From: Candidatus Thorarchaeota archaeon
Lineage (GTDB): Archaea; Asgardarchaeota; Thorarchaeia; Thorarchaeales; Thorarchaeaceae
Reading direction: 5' to 3'
DNA length: 24,895 bases
Assembly: GCA_030642465.1 (NCBI GenBank)
Contig: DAOWNS010000003.1
Coordinates: forward strand, 1-24,895
Under the pieces are notes generated by a model. The model did no database searches. It saw nothing but the letters and a program-made list of their open reading frames with translations, and had not been told where the DNA came from. This document shows, in pieces, positions 7,007 through 15,064 of the stretch. Both the position numbers and the translations under genes were made by a program. Position 1 is the stretch's first letter. Every line of letters begins with the position of its first letter.

Positions 7007-8683
7007 TTGAAGTCAGCCCCAAAAGAAACTCGGTTTGTGTTTGTAACAGGGGGCGTGCTCTCCGGAATCGGGAAAGGCGTTACAACCGCATCGATTGCTA
7101 AGACATTTCAGTTCCGAGGGTACACAATACGAATAATCAAGATTGATCCATACCTCAATATTGACCCAGGCACACTCAATCCCACAGAACACGGCGAAGT
7201 CTTCGTTACCGACCAGACATGGTCATTCAAGCCAGTTGATGACGTCGCATTCAAGATATCAGAGATTGATCAAGATTTTGGCACCTATGAGAGGTTTACT
7301 GGGACTGAGGTTCATCCGTTTCAGAATATAACCTCTGGGCAAATTTACATTTCAGTAATCTTGGAGGAACGTAAAGGGGCTTTCTTGGGGCGAACTGTGC
7401 AGATAATCCCGCACGTAACCGAGAAAATCAAATCGAGAATTCTGGAAGTTGTTAACCAAGAACCAATCCCGGACGTTCTACTTGTGGAGATTGGTGGGAC
7501 AGTTGGCGACATAGAGGCGATGCCCTTCTTAGAAGCAATTAGGCAGTTCATTAGTGAGGTTGGTCGAAACAGAGTTGCTTTGGTCCATGTGACTCTGGTG
7601 CCATTTCTGGCATCGGTTGGTGAGTTCAAGACAAAACCCACTCAGCATAGTGTGAGGACTCTCCAAGGACTTGGTCTGCAGCCGGATATAGTCGTGTGCA
7701 GAGCTGAGTCTGAGCTGCCTGATGCTGCACGGCAGAAGATTGCACTATTTTGCAATGTGCCAGAAGACCGAGTCATTTCAAATCCAGACATCCCTGTTAT
7801 CTACCGACTTCCCCTTCATTTTGAGGAACGTGGTCTTGGTGATATCATCACTGACCACCTTGGTATGGACTCAAGAATTCCGGAAACTGACTCATGGACC
7901 AAGATAGTGGAGTCATTTGAAAACATCACGGAAACCGTAGTAATTGCCATGCCCGGGAAATACACCACACTGAGCGATTCGTACAAGAGCATCAATGAGG
8001 CATTGACGCATGCCGCCGCGGAGTATGGAGCTAGCGTTCAAATCAAATGGATTGAAACTGAAGAAAGCAGTGACGAAGCGAGTCTTGCGGAGGCTCTTTG
8101 CGAAGTTGATGGTATTCTTCTCACACCTGGATTCGGTTCCCGTGGGGTTGAAGGAATGATCAATGCCGCAGCAATTTCATTTACGTCAAAAATCCCCTTC
8201 CTAGGCATCTGTTACGGGGCACAGCTTGGATCTATTGCCTTTGCTAGAACGACAATGGGATGGGAAGGTGCTCATACAACAGAGGTCGACCCCAACTGTC
8301 TCTACCCAGTAATAGATATGATGGACGATCAAAAAAACACCAAAGACAAAGGAGGGACCATGAGGCTATGTGGTCACGATGTACGAATCGTAGAGGGGAC
8401 CAAACTGCACAGCATATACGGTACAAATCAAGTTAGAGAACGCTTCAGGCATAGGTATCACCTCATTTCACGCTATGTAGATCGTATGGCTGAAGAAGGA
8501 ATGATTGTATCTGCGCATGACTCAACAGGGACTATAATCAATGCAATCGAGCTTACAAATCACCCCTTCTGGATTGGGGTACAATATCATCCTGAATTCA
8601 AGTCACAACCGGGCGCACCGCACCCTCTATATTCCGGGCTAATAAGGGCCGCTTTGGATTATAAGAGAGAGAGGGGAACTTAG
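7007..8683 (+). CDS. pyrG: CTP synthase
   Basis: A 558-aa CTP synthase, which converts UTP, ATP and glutamine to CTP. The N-terminal synthase domain opens with FVFVTGGVLSGIGKGVTTAS and continues through DPYLNIDPGTLNPTEHGEVF and EIGGTVGDIE, all diagnostic. The C-terminal class I glutamine amidotransferase has catalytic Cys402 in LGICYGAQ, and His528/Glu530 in YHPEF. The nucleophile elbow reads CYGAQ where many relatives have CLGMQ; the triad is intact. TTG start with GAGG 8 bases upstream (6995-6998). Its TAG overlaps the GTG of nurA by one base, coupling nucleotide synthesis and DNA repair genes in one transcript. Confidence 0.97.
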   Translation: MKSAPKETRFVFVTGGVLSGIGKGVTTASIAKTFQFRGYTIRIIKIDPYLNIDPGTLNPTEHGEVFVTDQTWSFKPVDDVAFKISEIDQDFGTYERFTGTEVHPFQNITSGQIYISVILEERKGAFLGRTVQIIPHVTEKIKSRILEVVNQEPIPDVLLVEIGGTVGDIEAMPFLEAIRQFISEVGRNRVALVHVTLVPFLASVGEFKTKPTQHSVRTLQGLGLQPDIVVCRAESELPDAARQKIALFCNVPEDRVISNPDIPVIYRLPLHFEERGLGDIITDHLGMDSRIPETDSWTKIVESFENITETVVIAMPGKYTTLSDSYKSINEALTHAAAEYGASVQIKWIETEESSDEASLAEALCEVDGILLTPGFGSRGVEGMINAAAISFTSKIPFLGICYGAQLGSIAFARTTMGWEGAHTTEVDPNCLYPVIDMMDDQKNTKDKGGTMRLCGHDVRIVEGTKLHSIYGTNQVRERFRHRYHLISRYVDRMAEEGMIVSAHDSTGTIINAIELTNHPFWIGVQYHPEFKSQPGAPHPLYSGLIRAALDYKRERGT

Positions 8684-9846
8684 TGGACAAACAGCTCGAC
8701 CACGCTCTATCCAAACTTGTTGAAGAGATAGACCGGGTCGAAACTACCCGCAAGAGATTCGGTGCGGTCATGAAGAAAATAAAGGGACATATAGACCTCT
8801 CGAGGTTTCCTGCATTAGTACCTGATACAATGGAAACCTCTCTGTTGAAGAAGCTAGAACCAACAAGCCTCTCCGGTCTCCGAATCGCTGGAATTGACGG
8901 TGGGTTGGTCCGGAAACGGTTCAGATCAATGGATATTCTCCTCACTCGCGCAGTTGCAGTCGTATTCCAGTTCGGACGTGAAGATGGTCCTGATGTGGAG
9001 TTCTATCCCGAAGCCTTCCCAGAGCCAAGAATCACACCTGTGCTGCTCGCATTGCAAAGTTCTGAACTTGATCAACTGGCTTCTCTTGAACGAGTTGCGA
9101 TTGAGCTTGAAGCAACGATTTCCGTGCTCGACGAGTTCCACACAGATTTGATTCTTATTGACGGAAGCCTCTTTTATCATCCAAGAGACCGACCACAGCG
9201 TGGATCGGTTGCATTTGCGAAGTTCCAGGAAGTCATGGCTCTTTACAGGCAGCTCTATCATAAATCCCGAAAGAAGAAAACAACTTTGGTCGGGATAGTG
9301 AAAGACAGCCGTTCCACGCGAATGGTCCAAATACTAGGTGAGTTGCTCCCGCACATCATTCGGGATTCATCTGTTTTCGAACTCATGCAAGATGTCGACT
9401 ATCGTTGGCTTCTCAAGGTTTCAAGAGATTGTGGGCTCCTTGATACTTTCATGGAGTCGGGTGAGAGAACTTTCGCTTTCAGGTACTCGTCAGAACTAAC
9501 ACACAATGTAAACTCGGCGAATGATGAGCTGTCCATTTGGTCATCATCAATTTGGGTCACATATCTCAAGACGGCCCAAGATGATTTACCATTGAGGATT
9601 GAGGTCCTCATGGATCAAGACGACAAAGATACAAAGAAACTGGATCGGGCTCTCTCAGCGGTCCTCCCCCTGTCTTGGCAGCATCCTGAGTATGGCATTC
9701 CTACTCCGATCCTAGAAGCTGACGCACGAGCACGGATTACTGGCCACGAAGCTCAGCTGATTATAGATCGTTTGATGGCACTATCCGGACTTACATACAC
9801 AGTTCTTGAAAAGAGACGATCCAGAAATCCGTTTGGTGGAGGATGA
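8683..9846 (+). CDS. nurA: NurA 5'-3' nuclease
   Basis: A 387-aa NurA-family nuclease, which resects DNA ends together with the HerA translocase and Mre11-Rad50. The conserved first acidic motif is AGIDGG (Asp72) and the second is LILIDGSLFYHP (Asp160), as in archaeal NurA. The N-terminal 60 residues are helical. GTG start preceded by GAGAGGGGAA. It sits directly between pyrG and herA; the end overlaps herA translation signals, with GGAGG (9838-9842) inside its last codons. The nurA-herA pairing supports the assignment strongly. Mre11 and Rad50 are not in the window. Confidence 0.92.
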   Translation: MDKQLDHALSKLVEEIDRVETTRKRFGAVMKKIKGHIDLSRFPALVPDTMETSLLKKLEPTSLSGLRIAGIDGGLVRKRFRSMDILLTRAVAVVFQFGREDGPDVEFYPEAFPEPRITPVLLALQSSELDQLASLERVAIELEATISVLDEFHTDLILIDGSLFYHPRDRPQRGSVAFAKFQEVMALYRQLYHKSRKKKTTLVGIVKDSRSTRMVQILGELLPHIIRDSSVFELMQDVDYRWLLKVSRDCGLLDTFMESGERTFAFRYSSELTHNVNSANDELSIWSSSIWVTYLKTAQDDLPLRIEVLMDQDDKDTKKLDRALSAVLPLSWQHPEYGIPTPILEADARARITGHEAQLIIDRLMALSGLTYTVLEKRRSRNPFGGG

Positions 9847-9851
9847 ATATA

Positions 9852-11366
9852 ATGGAAGAAGATTATCAATCAAGTAGGCTAGGAACAGTCATCTGCACAG
9901 GAGATGGCCCAAATGTCCTAGAGTTCTCATTTGTGACAGAGGGTGCCTCCAATGAGATCATGGTTCGACGAGGGGAGTTTGTTTCCGTTGTGACAGAAAA
10001 TGGAACAATTATCGCAAGAGTTCAGAACCTAGTGAAGACAAATCGTTACTATCAACATGCCGAGGCTGTGAGAGAGTATCAATCTCGAGGCGAGCCTCTG
10101 CGCTCGATATTTCCCACAGATCGTTGGCAGTATACAGTTGCAGAAGCACGTGTTCTAGGATTTTGGACTGGCAATCGAACGGTTAGACCATACTTCACTG
10201 TTTCGCCGGGAGCTGTGGTACGAAGGGTTGACGAGGCGATACTTTCTGCTTTCCTGAGGCTTGATACGAAAAGTGGTCTTAGACTAGGCCATCTTGGTCA
10301 CCACGAACTCGAATTCACACCATCACTCGATAGACTCCTATCGAAGCATCTAGCAATACTGGCAATGAGTGGTGCTGGCAAATCGTACTTTGTATCAGTG
10401 CTTCTTGAGGAACTGCTCTCCCGTAGAAAAGATAACGGTCGTCTCGCCGTAGTAATCGTTGATGTTCACGGCGAATACAAATATCTGAAGGATATAACGG
10501 CAAACGACTTGAGCGTGCCTGACGCTCAATTTGAGGTTGAACACATTCGCGCGTCACATATCCAAATTCCTGCCCAGAACCTATCTGCCGAAGCATTGAG
10601 GTCACTCGTGGCTGACATGAGTGCAGTTCAAGTTCGTGATTTACGACGGAGTGTTTCGGAAATGAGAGCAAGTTCGGATAGTGGTTACACTCTTCGAGAA
10701 CTTATCACTCATGTGAAGGACGATGAAACGATTAGCAAGAACACTCGTGAGGCATTGGTGAGCTGGCTAGTTGGTCTAGATGACACCGGTCTTTTCGGGC
10801 GAGAACCAGTGCCAGATTTAATGGAAATCATTCGGCCCGGCAAGCTTACCATCATTGATTTGAGCGACTTTGTATCGCTTAAGAAAAAACAGATTATCGT
10901 TTCACATCTTGCTAGCGAGCTTCTTTATCTGAGACGACAAGGGAGGATACCGCCATTCTTGTTGGTCCTCGAGGAAGCTCATCAATTTTGCCCGGAAAGC
11001 AGACATGAACTTGCACTTCCAAAGACACGGATTGAAACAATAGCACGCGAAGGACGTAAGTTTTTTGCAATGTTGTGCCTGATTTCACAGCGCCCGGTAA
11101 AGCTATCAACAACAGTTTTGAGTCAATGCACCAATCAAGCGATACTCCGATGCACCAATCCCTATGATCTTGAACACATTGGCCGAAGTAGCGAAGGCAT
11201 TGACCGTCAATCATTGGAAACAATCACAACACTTGAAGTTGGAGAGGCTCTATTTGTGGGCGAAACTGTTTCCGTTCCCACTTTCGTGAAAGTTCGCAAA
11301 CGTCATTTCGAGCCGCGGGGATCCACGCATGACTTGCTTCGAGCAATCAAGAAAGCGGACAAATAG
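9852..11366 (+). CDS. herA: HerA bipolar DNA translocase/helicase
   Basis: A 504-aa HerA-FtsK family ATPase forming the hexameric motor for NurA in double-strand-break end processing. The first 130 residues form a HAS-barrel; the RecA-like core has Walker A MSGAGKS (S173-S178) and Walker B LLVLEEAHQF (Glu374/Glu375), with later arginine-rich motifs (RIETIAREGRKF and AILRCTNP). I chose ATG 9852 because GGAGG at 9838-9842 is 9 bases upstream; ATG 9843 overlaps the nurA stop but abuts the SD directly. Length is usual for HerA. Confidence 0.93.
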   Translation: MEEDYQSSRLGTVICTGDGPNVLEFSFVTEGASNEIMVRRGEFVSVVTENGTIIARVQNLVKTNRYYQHAEAVREYQSRGEPLRSIFPTDRWQYTVAEARVLGFWTGNRTVRPYFTVSPGAVVRRVDEAILSAFLRLDTKSGLRLGHLGHHELEFTPSLDRLLSKHLAILAMSGAGKSYFVSVLLEELLSRRKDNGRLAVVIVDVHGEYKYLKDITANDLSVPDAQFEVEHIRASHIQIPAQNLSAEALRSLVADMSAVQVRDLRRSVSEMRASSDSGYTLRELITHVKDDETISKNTREALVSWLVGLDDTGLFGREPVPDLMEIIRPGKLTIIDLSDFVSLKKKQIIVSHLASELLYLRRQGRIPPFLLVLEEAHQFCPESRHELALPKTRIETIAREGRKFFAMLCLISQRPVKLSTTVLSQCTNQAILRCTNPYDLEHIGRSSEGIDRQSLETITTLEVGEALFVGETVSVPTFVKVRKRHFEPRGSTHDLLRAIKKADK

Positions 11367-11393
11367 AACTCCGAAAAAACCTTTTGAGGAGTT
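11367..11393 (+). terminator. Hairpin immediately after herA
   Basis: Inverted repeat AACTCC (11367-11372) and GGAGTT (11388-11393), with an inner A-run/T-run (AAAA...TTTT) that could extend the stem. It begins on the base after the herA stop. It could be a partial terminator or an mRNA-processing element, since the next gene has its own SD but no clear promoter. Confidence 0.3.
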
Positions 11394-11438
11394 TCATGCC
11401 AAATAAATCGCAATTGCAAGCATTGGGAGTGCAACTAA

Positions 11439-12038
11439 GTGGCTGATGAAAACACAGATGAAATCCGTCGACTAATCGACTCGCTGCAAGCAGGGATGGT
11501 TGAGATGTTCGACCAGCTTCGTGAACTACGACGTCGTTTGAATCTTATCGATGACGAACTGACTGGCTCAACCTCCTCAGCAGTTCAATTGTTTACAGAA
11601 GTTAAGAAATCAAAGGCACCTATCATCCCCTCAACGCCCTCTCCGCCTAGCGCATCTTCGCTTGATCAATCTGTAGGGGAGAGTACAAAAAAAACCGTTT
11701 CGCCTCCAATTGCTTCTGCAGCTATTGATACACCGGGAACCGAAGAGTCAAACTCCGAAACGCATCCGCCAATTTCAGACGCTCGGGTTGCACGCGTGCT
11801 GGATCCAATCACGCACGAGCTGCGTACCGGTGAAGCACCGGCAGATGTCTTGGCTGAATATCTCCAAGCGGCCAAAGAATATCTATTCAGTGATGAAACG
11901 TCATTCAATAAAGTGGCGAGTGACATGGATGTTGTGTTGAAGTTCCTGAAAGCGCGTGAAAAGAGAACCATCCGCCCAGAGGAACGTGATAACATACTAA
12001 CTCGCATTCGGCGCTGGAAAGCAGCACTGAGCATTTGA
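11439..12038 (+). CDS. Uncharacterised 199-aa coiled-coil protein downstream of herA
   Basis: I do not recognise the family. Three parts are visible: an N-terminal amphipathic coiled coil (about residues 5-43, ending LRELRRRLNLIDDEL), a Ser/Thr/Pro-rich linker of about 65 residues (IIPSTPSPPSASS and similar), which should be disordered, and a C-terminal helical domain (about 115-199, with VLAEYLQAAKEYLFSDE and a basic end). GTG start with GGGAG (11425-11429) 9 bases upstream. It is 72 bases after herA in the same direction and may be co-transcribed. The layout (oligomerisation helix, flexible tether, compact domain) suggests an adaptor, but partner and role are unknown. Confidence 0.75.
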   Translation: MADENTDEIRRLIDSLQAGMVEMFDQLRELRRRLNLIDDELTGSTSSAVQLFTEVKKSKAPIIPSTPSPPSASSLDQSVGESTKKTVSPPIASAAIDTPGTEESNSETHPPISDARVARVLDPITHELRTGEAPADVLAEYLQAAKEYLFSDETSFNKVASDMDVVLKFLKAREKRTIRPEERDNILTRIRRWKAALSI

Positions 12039-12063
12039 CATGCCCATTATTAATCTGTCAGAG

Positions 12064-12342
12064 TTACAAATCGATAACGATGCGTTTAATTTTGGTTCTT
12101 GAAATCTTCCTCAAACCATGTTGACCGGGCTCGTATCTACACCCAAGCAGATCAGCTTCTTGTAGAATCTTAATCTGTGCACTGGCATTGGCTTCCGTTC
12201 CGCCAAGATGCCTGGCAACCCGTGTAACGTCCTTTTCTCCCTGAAGAAGGAGCTTTAGTATTTTTAGGCGAGTGCCTGATGAAAGGGCACGTCCAATGCG
12301 TAGTATCGCGTCGTCATTGCTTATCTCTAGTGATTCTGACAG
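12064..12342 (-). CDS. Small ArsR-type winged-helix regulator with a CTG start
   Basis: A 92-aa winged-helix protein. The pattern IGRALSSGTRLKILKLLLQ, then DVTRVARHLGGTEANASAQI and KILQEADLLG is typical of ArsR/HTH_20 regulators; the wing and a basic C terminus follow, ending at TAA (12064-12066). Between the upstream in-frame TGA and the HTH there is no ATG, GTG or TTG. CTG at 12342-12340 lies 6 bases after a strong SD, GAGGTG (12349-12354), which makes it the likely start. A box A-like TTATTAAAGC (12381-12390, minus) fits a short leader. No metal-binding Cys pair is present. It is divergent from the COG2433 gene and convergent with the 199-aa gene. Confidence 0.75.
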   Translation of the reverse strand: MSESLEISNDDAILRIGRALSSGTRLKILKLLLQGEKDVTRVARHLGGTEANASAQIKILQEADLLGCRYEPGQHGLRKISRTKIKRIVIDL

Positions 12343-12636
12343 CTGTCACACCTCAGTTGAATGAACATTTTCTTTAACAGGCTTTAATAATTGTATTGAT
12401 TCTGGCTCTTTCGAACATCTTTTTATTATAATAACTATCATCCCAACATTTGAAGAAATTCAACTATTTGCGACTTCTGCATTCCGTCTACCCTTACTCG
12501 GTATTGTATCTTCTTGCACATCCAACAAACCCACACAGCGAGTGGAAACTTTGTTTGCGATCATCTGACTGGATTGGCTCGTACGGTCTTGATTCTATGT
12601 TAACTCTTATAGCCAAATCCGAGAAGGCCATATTGA
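12343..12636. promoter_or_regulatory. Divergent promoter region between ArsR-type regulator and COG2433 gene
   Basis: This 294-base gap is AT-rich in its first 90 bases. It holds a minus-strand TATA candidate (12381-12390), a plus-strand candidate (TTTTTATTATA, 12420-12430) and a direct repeat GAACAT(T/C)TT starting at 12363 and 12413, exactly 50 bases apart. Downstream is a weak plus-strand reading frame of 69 codons (12450-12659, TTG start) that runs into the COG2433 gene; it has no family resemblance and could be leader RNA. No RNA gene was recognised. Confidence 0.4.
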
Positions 12637-14667
12637 GTGCTAAGCTTCATGGGCGATGACAGCGTTTTCGTAATGGGGTTCGATATACTTCCCTCTAAGA
12701 GTCCACGCTCGAAGACAGCTCCAAAGTTTGCCTGTGTGATAATGCGAAATGGAGCAGAATTGAGTGAATACGCCGAGATATCACGCGCCAACTTGTTGAG
12801 GCTAACCCGGGAGATCAGCCCCAAATGGCTTTGCACAGACAACATTTTCGAGATAGTACCTGACAGCAAATCATTGTTCAAATTTGTTGAGAAATTACCT
12901 CATGAAACTCGTCTTGTTCAGGTTACGGGTGTTCCTCCACGCCAAATTGCTCTCAAGAGGCTTGCCAAACGACATGGACTCAGTGTTCGCGGCAAGCCAA
13001 CTCCACTCGAATCCGCTCGGCTTGCAGCACATCTTGCGTGGCTAGGAGTCGGACACAGCTTAGAGTGCTTTGGCGAACAAACAGAAATCAAGGTGACACG
13101 CGGACGAAAGATGGGGAAAGGAGGGCAGAGTGCCAATCGGTACCGCCGGAAAATCCACTCTGAGGTCCAACAAATGACCCGCTTTGTTGAATCTCAGCTC
13201 AAGACAGCAGGAATCGAGTACGATATTGATATCCGACGCTCAGACTTTGGCTATGCCAGTTCCCGAATAGTCGCGTATGCTCCCTTGCCCGTTATTACCC
13301 GCCTTGTTGAGCGCAAACGCGGGGGGGATTTCAATGTCTTAATCACACCTGTAAGAAAGCGGACCGAGTTCGTTCCACTAGAGTCTGGTCCTGTTTCTAC
13401 GCAACTTCAGCCTAGATTTTTCATCTTGGGCATCGATCCAGGCACGACTGCAGCGATTTGCCTTTTGTCACTCGATGGTCGCGTCCACCTTCTCAAGAGT
13501 AGGAAAAGTTTCACCAGGGCTGACATCATACGCTTGGTGTATGAACACGGAATTCCAGTGATGGTAGCTACAGATGTACCTCGTATTCCTCACTTTGTCG
13601 AAAAGATTGGCAAGACAGTGAACGCTAAGATATACGCTCCTAGCCGACCGATTCCTGTGGCAGATAAGCAGGAGCTGGCAAGAGAGTTAGCCGATGTTCG
13701 AATCAGAAATGCACACGAACGTGACGCATTGACCGCTGCAGTTTACGCATACAGGAGCATGTTGCCAAAGTTTCAGCAGATAGAGCATAAGGTGCGGGAG
13801 GAGCAGATTGCTGTTGATCGGTCTCATCTCAAAGCCTTGATTCTCAAAGGCATGTCTATGAATGAAGCCATCTCAAGTTTGATTCAAGAGGAATCAGAGC
13901 CAATCGATATCGAGCCTGAACCTGATAGCCAAGAAGAGGAATTGACTCAGGAACGGTTTGATGCAATTCGCTCTAAGTTAGACGCTCTTCGAGTAGAGAA
14001 CAAGCTTTTCGAGGATAGAGTAGAGGATCTAGAGCGACTAGTTGAGTTCTTGAGGTTCAGAGAGAGCGAGTTGACATACAGCCTTGATATAATCGCTCAA
14101 AAAAATCACTGGAAGGTCAAACGCGACCGTGAGGTAGTTAAGAAGCAATCAGAACTGAAGCAGGCTCAACGAGATATTAAAACACTCAACAAACAGCTGA
14201 GAAGTCTTCGAAGCCGTTTGACTCAACTCAGGGGGGTCAAGCATCTTGAGATGCGTGGTGATATGCTGGCAGTGAAAGCCCTTGAGAAGTTTACGCAAGA
14301 ATCCATTGAGGAGTACACTAGCAAAGTTGCCATCCTGAAACACGGCGACATAATCCTCTTTGAAGACGCAAGCGGTGGTGGACCCACTACTGCACAAATG
14401 CTGATTGACCGTGAGATTCGGGCAATCATTATTGACACACCACTTTCTCATCTTGCAAGGGCGGAGCTTGTTGACGCTTTAATACCAGTCATTGATGCGA
14501 ATGAAGTCGACCTGAAGAGAGTAGATGAATTTGCCTTCGTTAACAGAAAGAAATTCGAGCACCAGCTACAGGAATTCATGAAACGCGTTCAAGAACAAGC
14601 GCGGGTAAAGGGCGAAGACCGCCTTGTGGCTATGGTTGAAAAGTACAGGCAAGAAACTGAACGCTAG
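12637..14667 (+). CDS. COG2433/DUF460 protein, RuvC/YqgF-like RNase H fold with coiled coil
   Basis: A 676-aa archaeal COG2433 protein, a predicted nuclease of the RNase H fold whose role is not established. An N-terminal region with VMGFDILPSKSPRS and a basic stretch (RGRKMGKGGQSANRYRR) is followed by the RNase H-like core at about residues 265-385: FILGIDPGTTAAICLLSLDG, then VATDVPRIP and NAHERDALTAAVYAY, which supply the three expected Asp residues. Residues about 445-545 are a long charged coiled coil. The C-terminal domain contains LKHGDIILFEDASGGG. GTG 12637 is 9 bases after a GAGAAGG; ATG 12649 is an alternative. Long leader, possibly about 185 bases. Confidence 0.87.
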   Translation: MLSFMGDDSVFVMGFDILPSKSPRSKTAPKFACVIMRNGAELSEYAEISRANLLRLTREISPKWLCTDNIFEIVPDSKSLFKFVEKLPHETRLVQVTGVPPRQIALKRLAKRHGLSVRGKPTPLESARLAAHLAWLGVGHSLECFGEQTEIKVTRGRKMGKGGQSANRYRRKIHSEVQQMTRFVESQLKTAGIEYDIDIRRSDFGYASSRIVAYAPLPVITRLVERKRGGDFNVLITPVRKRTEFVPLESGPVSTQLQPRFFILGIDPGTTAAICLLSLDGRVHLLKSRKSFTRADIIRLVYEHGIPVMVATDVPRIPHFVEKIGKTVNAKIYAPSRPIPVADKQELARELADVRIRNAHERDALTAAVYAYRSMLPKFQQIEHKVREEQIAVDRSHLKALILKGMSMNEAISSLIQEESEPIDIEPEPDSQEEELTQERFDAIRSKLDALRVENKLFEDRVEDLERLVEFLRFRESELTYSLDIIAQKNHWKVKRDREVVKKQSELKQAQRDIKTLNKQLRSLRSRLTQLRGVKHLEMRGDMLAVKALEKFTQESIEEYTSKVAILKHGDIILFEDASGGGPTTAQMLIDREIRAIIIDTPLSHLARAELVDALIPVIDANEVDLKRVDEFAFVNRKKFEHQLQEFMKRVQEQARVKGEDRLVAMVEKYRQETER

Positions 14668-14687
14668 TCACTGAGCACGTAACCCAT

Positions 14688-14918
14688 TCACTCAGGAATT
14701 TGAATCCAAAGGATGTTGTTTCCTCTAATCAGAATTGACCCGTATTTCGCCTTTGTTTCATCATTCTCAAGCTCTACCGCATCTCCAAGTGTCAGATTCA
14801 TGTACTGATCACACCTTGTTAGGCGTCCGCGGAAGATACGATCGTCTTTGAGTTTGATTGAAACTATGTCGCTAAGGCGTTGCTCTAGAGCCTTAATTGG
14901 GCTATTTTCTGCGGGCAC
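14688..14918 (-). CDS. Archaeal LSm/Sm-like RNA-binding protein
   Basis: A 76-aa Sm-like protein, which forms heptameric rings that bind U-rich RNA. Sm1 is VSIKLKDDRIFRGRLTRCDQ followed by YMNLTLGDAVEL; Sm2 is GSILIRGNNILWI. Almost the whole protein is the Sm fold. GTG start with GAGG 8 bases upstream (minus strand, 14927-14930). It converges with the COG2433 gene and is divergent from kae1. Confidence 0.93.
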   Translation of the reverse strand: MPAENSPIKALEQRLSDIVSIKLKDDRIFRGRLTRCDQYMNLTLGDAVELENDETKAKYGSILIRGNNILWIQIPE

Positions 14919-14950
14919 GGGTACTTCCTCATTGGGGTGGCTTGGGCGGC

Positions 14951-14960
14951 GATTATAAAC
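14951..14960 (-). promoter_or_regulatory. Box A (TATA) for the LSm gene
   Basis: On the minus strand this reads GTTTATAATC, a good archaeal TATA box, 33 bases before the GTG start. Transcription would start close to the SD, giving a very short leader. Confidence 0.6.
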
Positions 14961-15064
14961 CCTTTGCTCCCTGAAGGCAGAATAGTCGCAACGAAAGAGT
15001 ATTTGCCTAACTATTTCACACTAATAATTACTTGAAGAACAATCATATGCGGGAATGAAAGACC

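Noticed and set aside
8244..8426. Minus-strand ORF inside pyrG
   Set aside because: It covers the conserved glutaminase domain of CTP synthase and shows no independent start signals.
12064..12342. ArsR-type gene as a pseudogene because it lacks a standard start
   Set aside because: The reading frame is intact, the HTH is complete, and an SD with ideal spacing precedes CTG; decay is less likely than a rare start codon.
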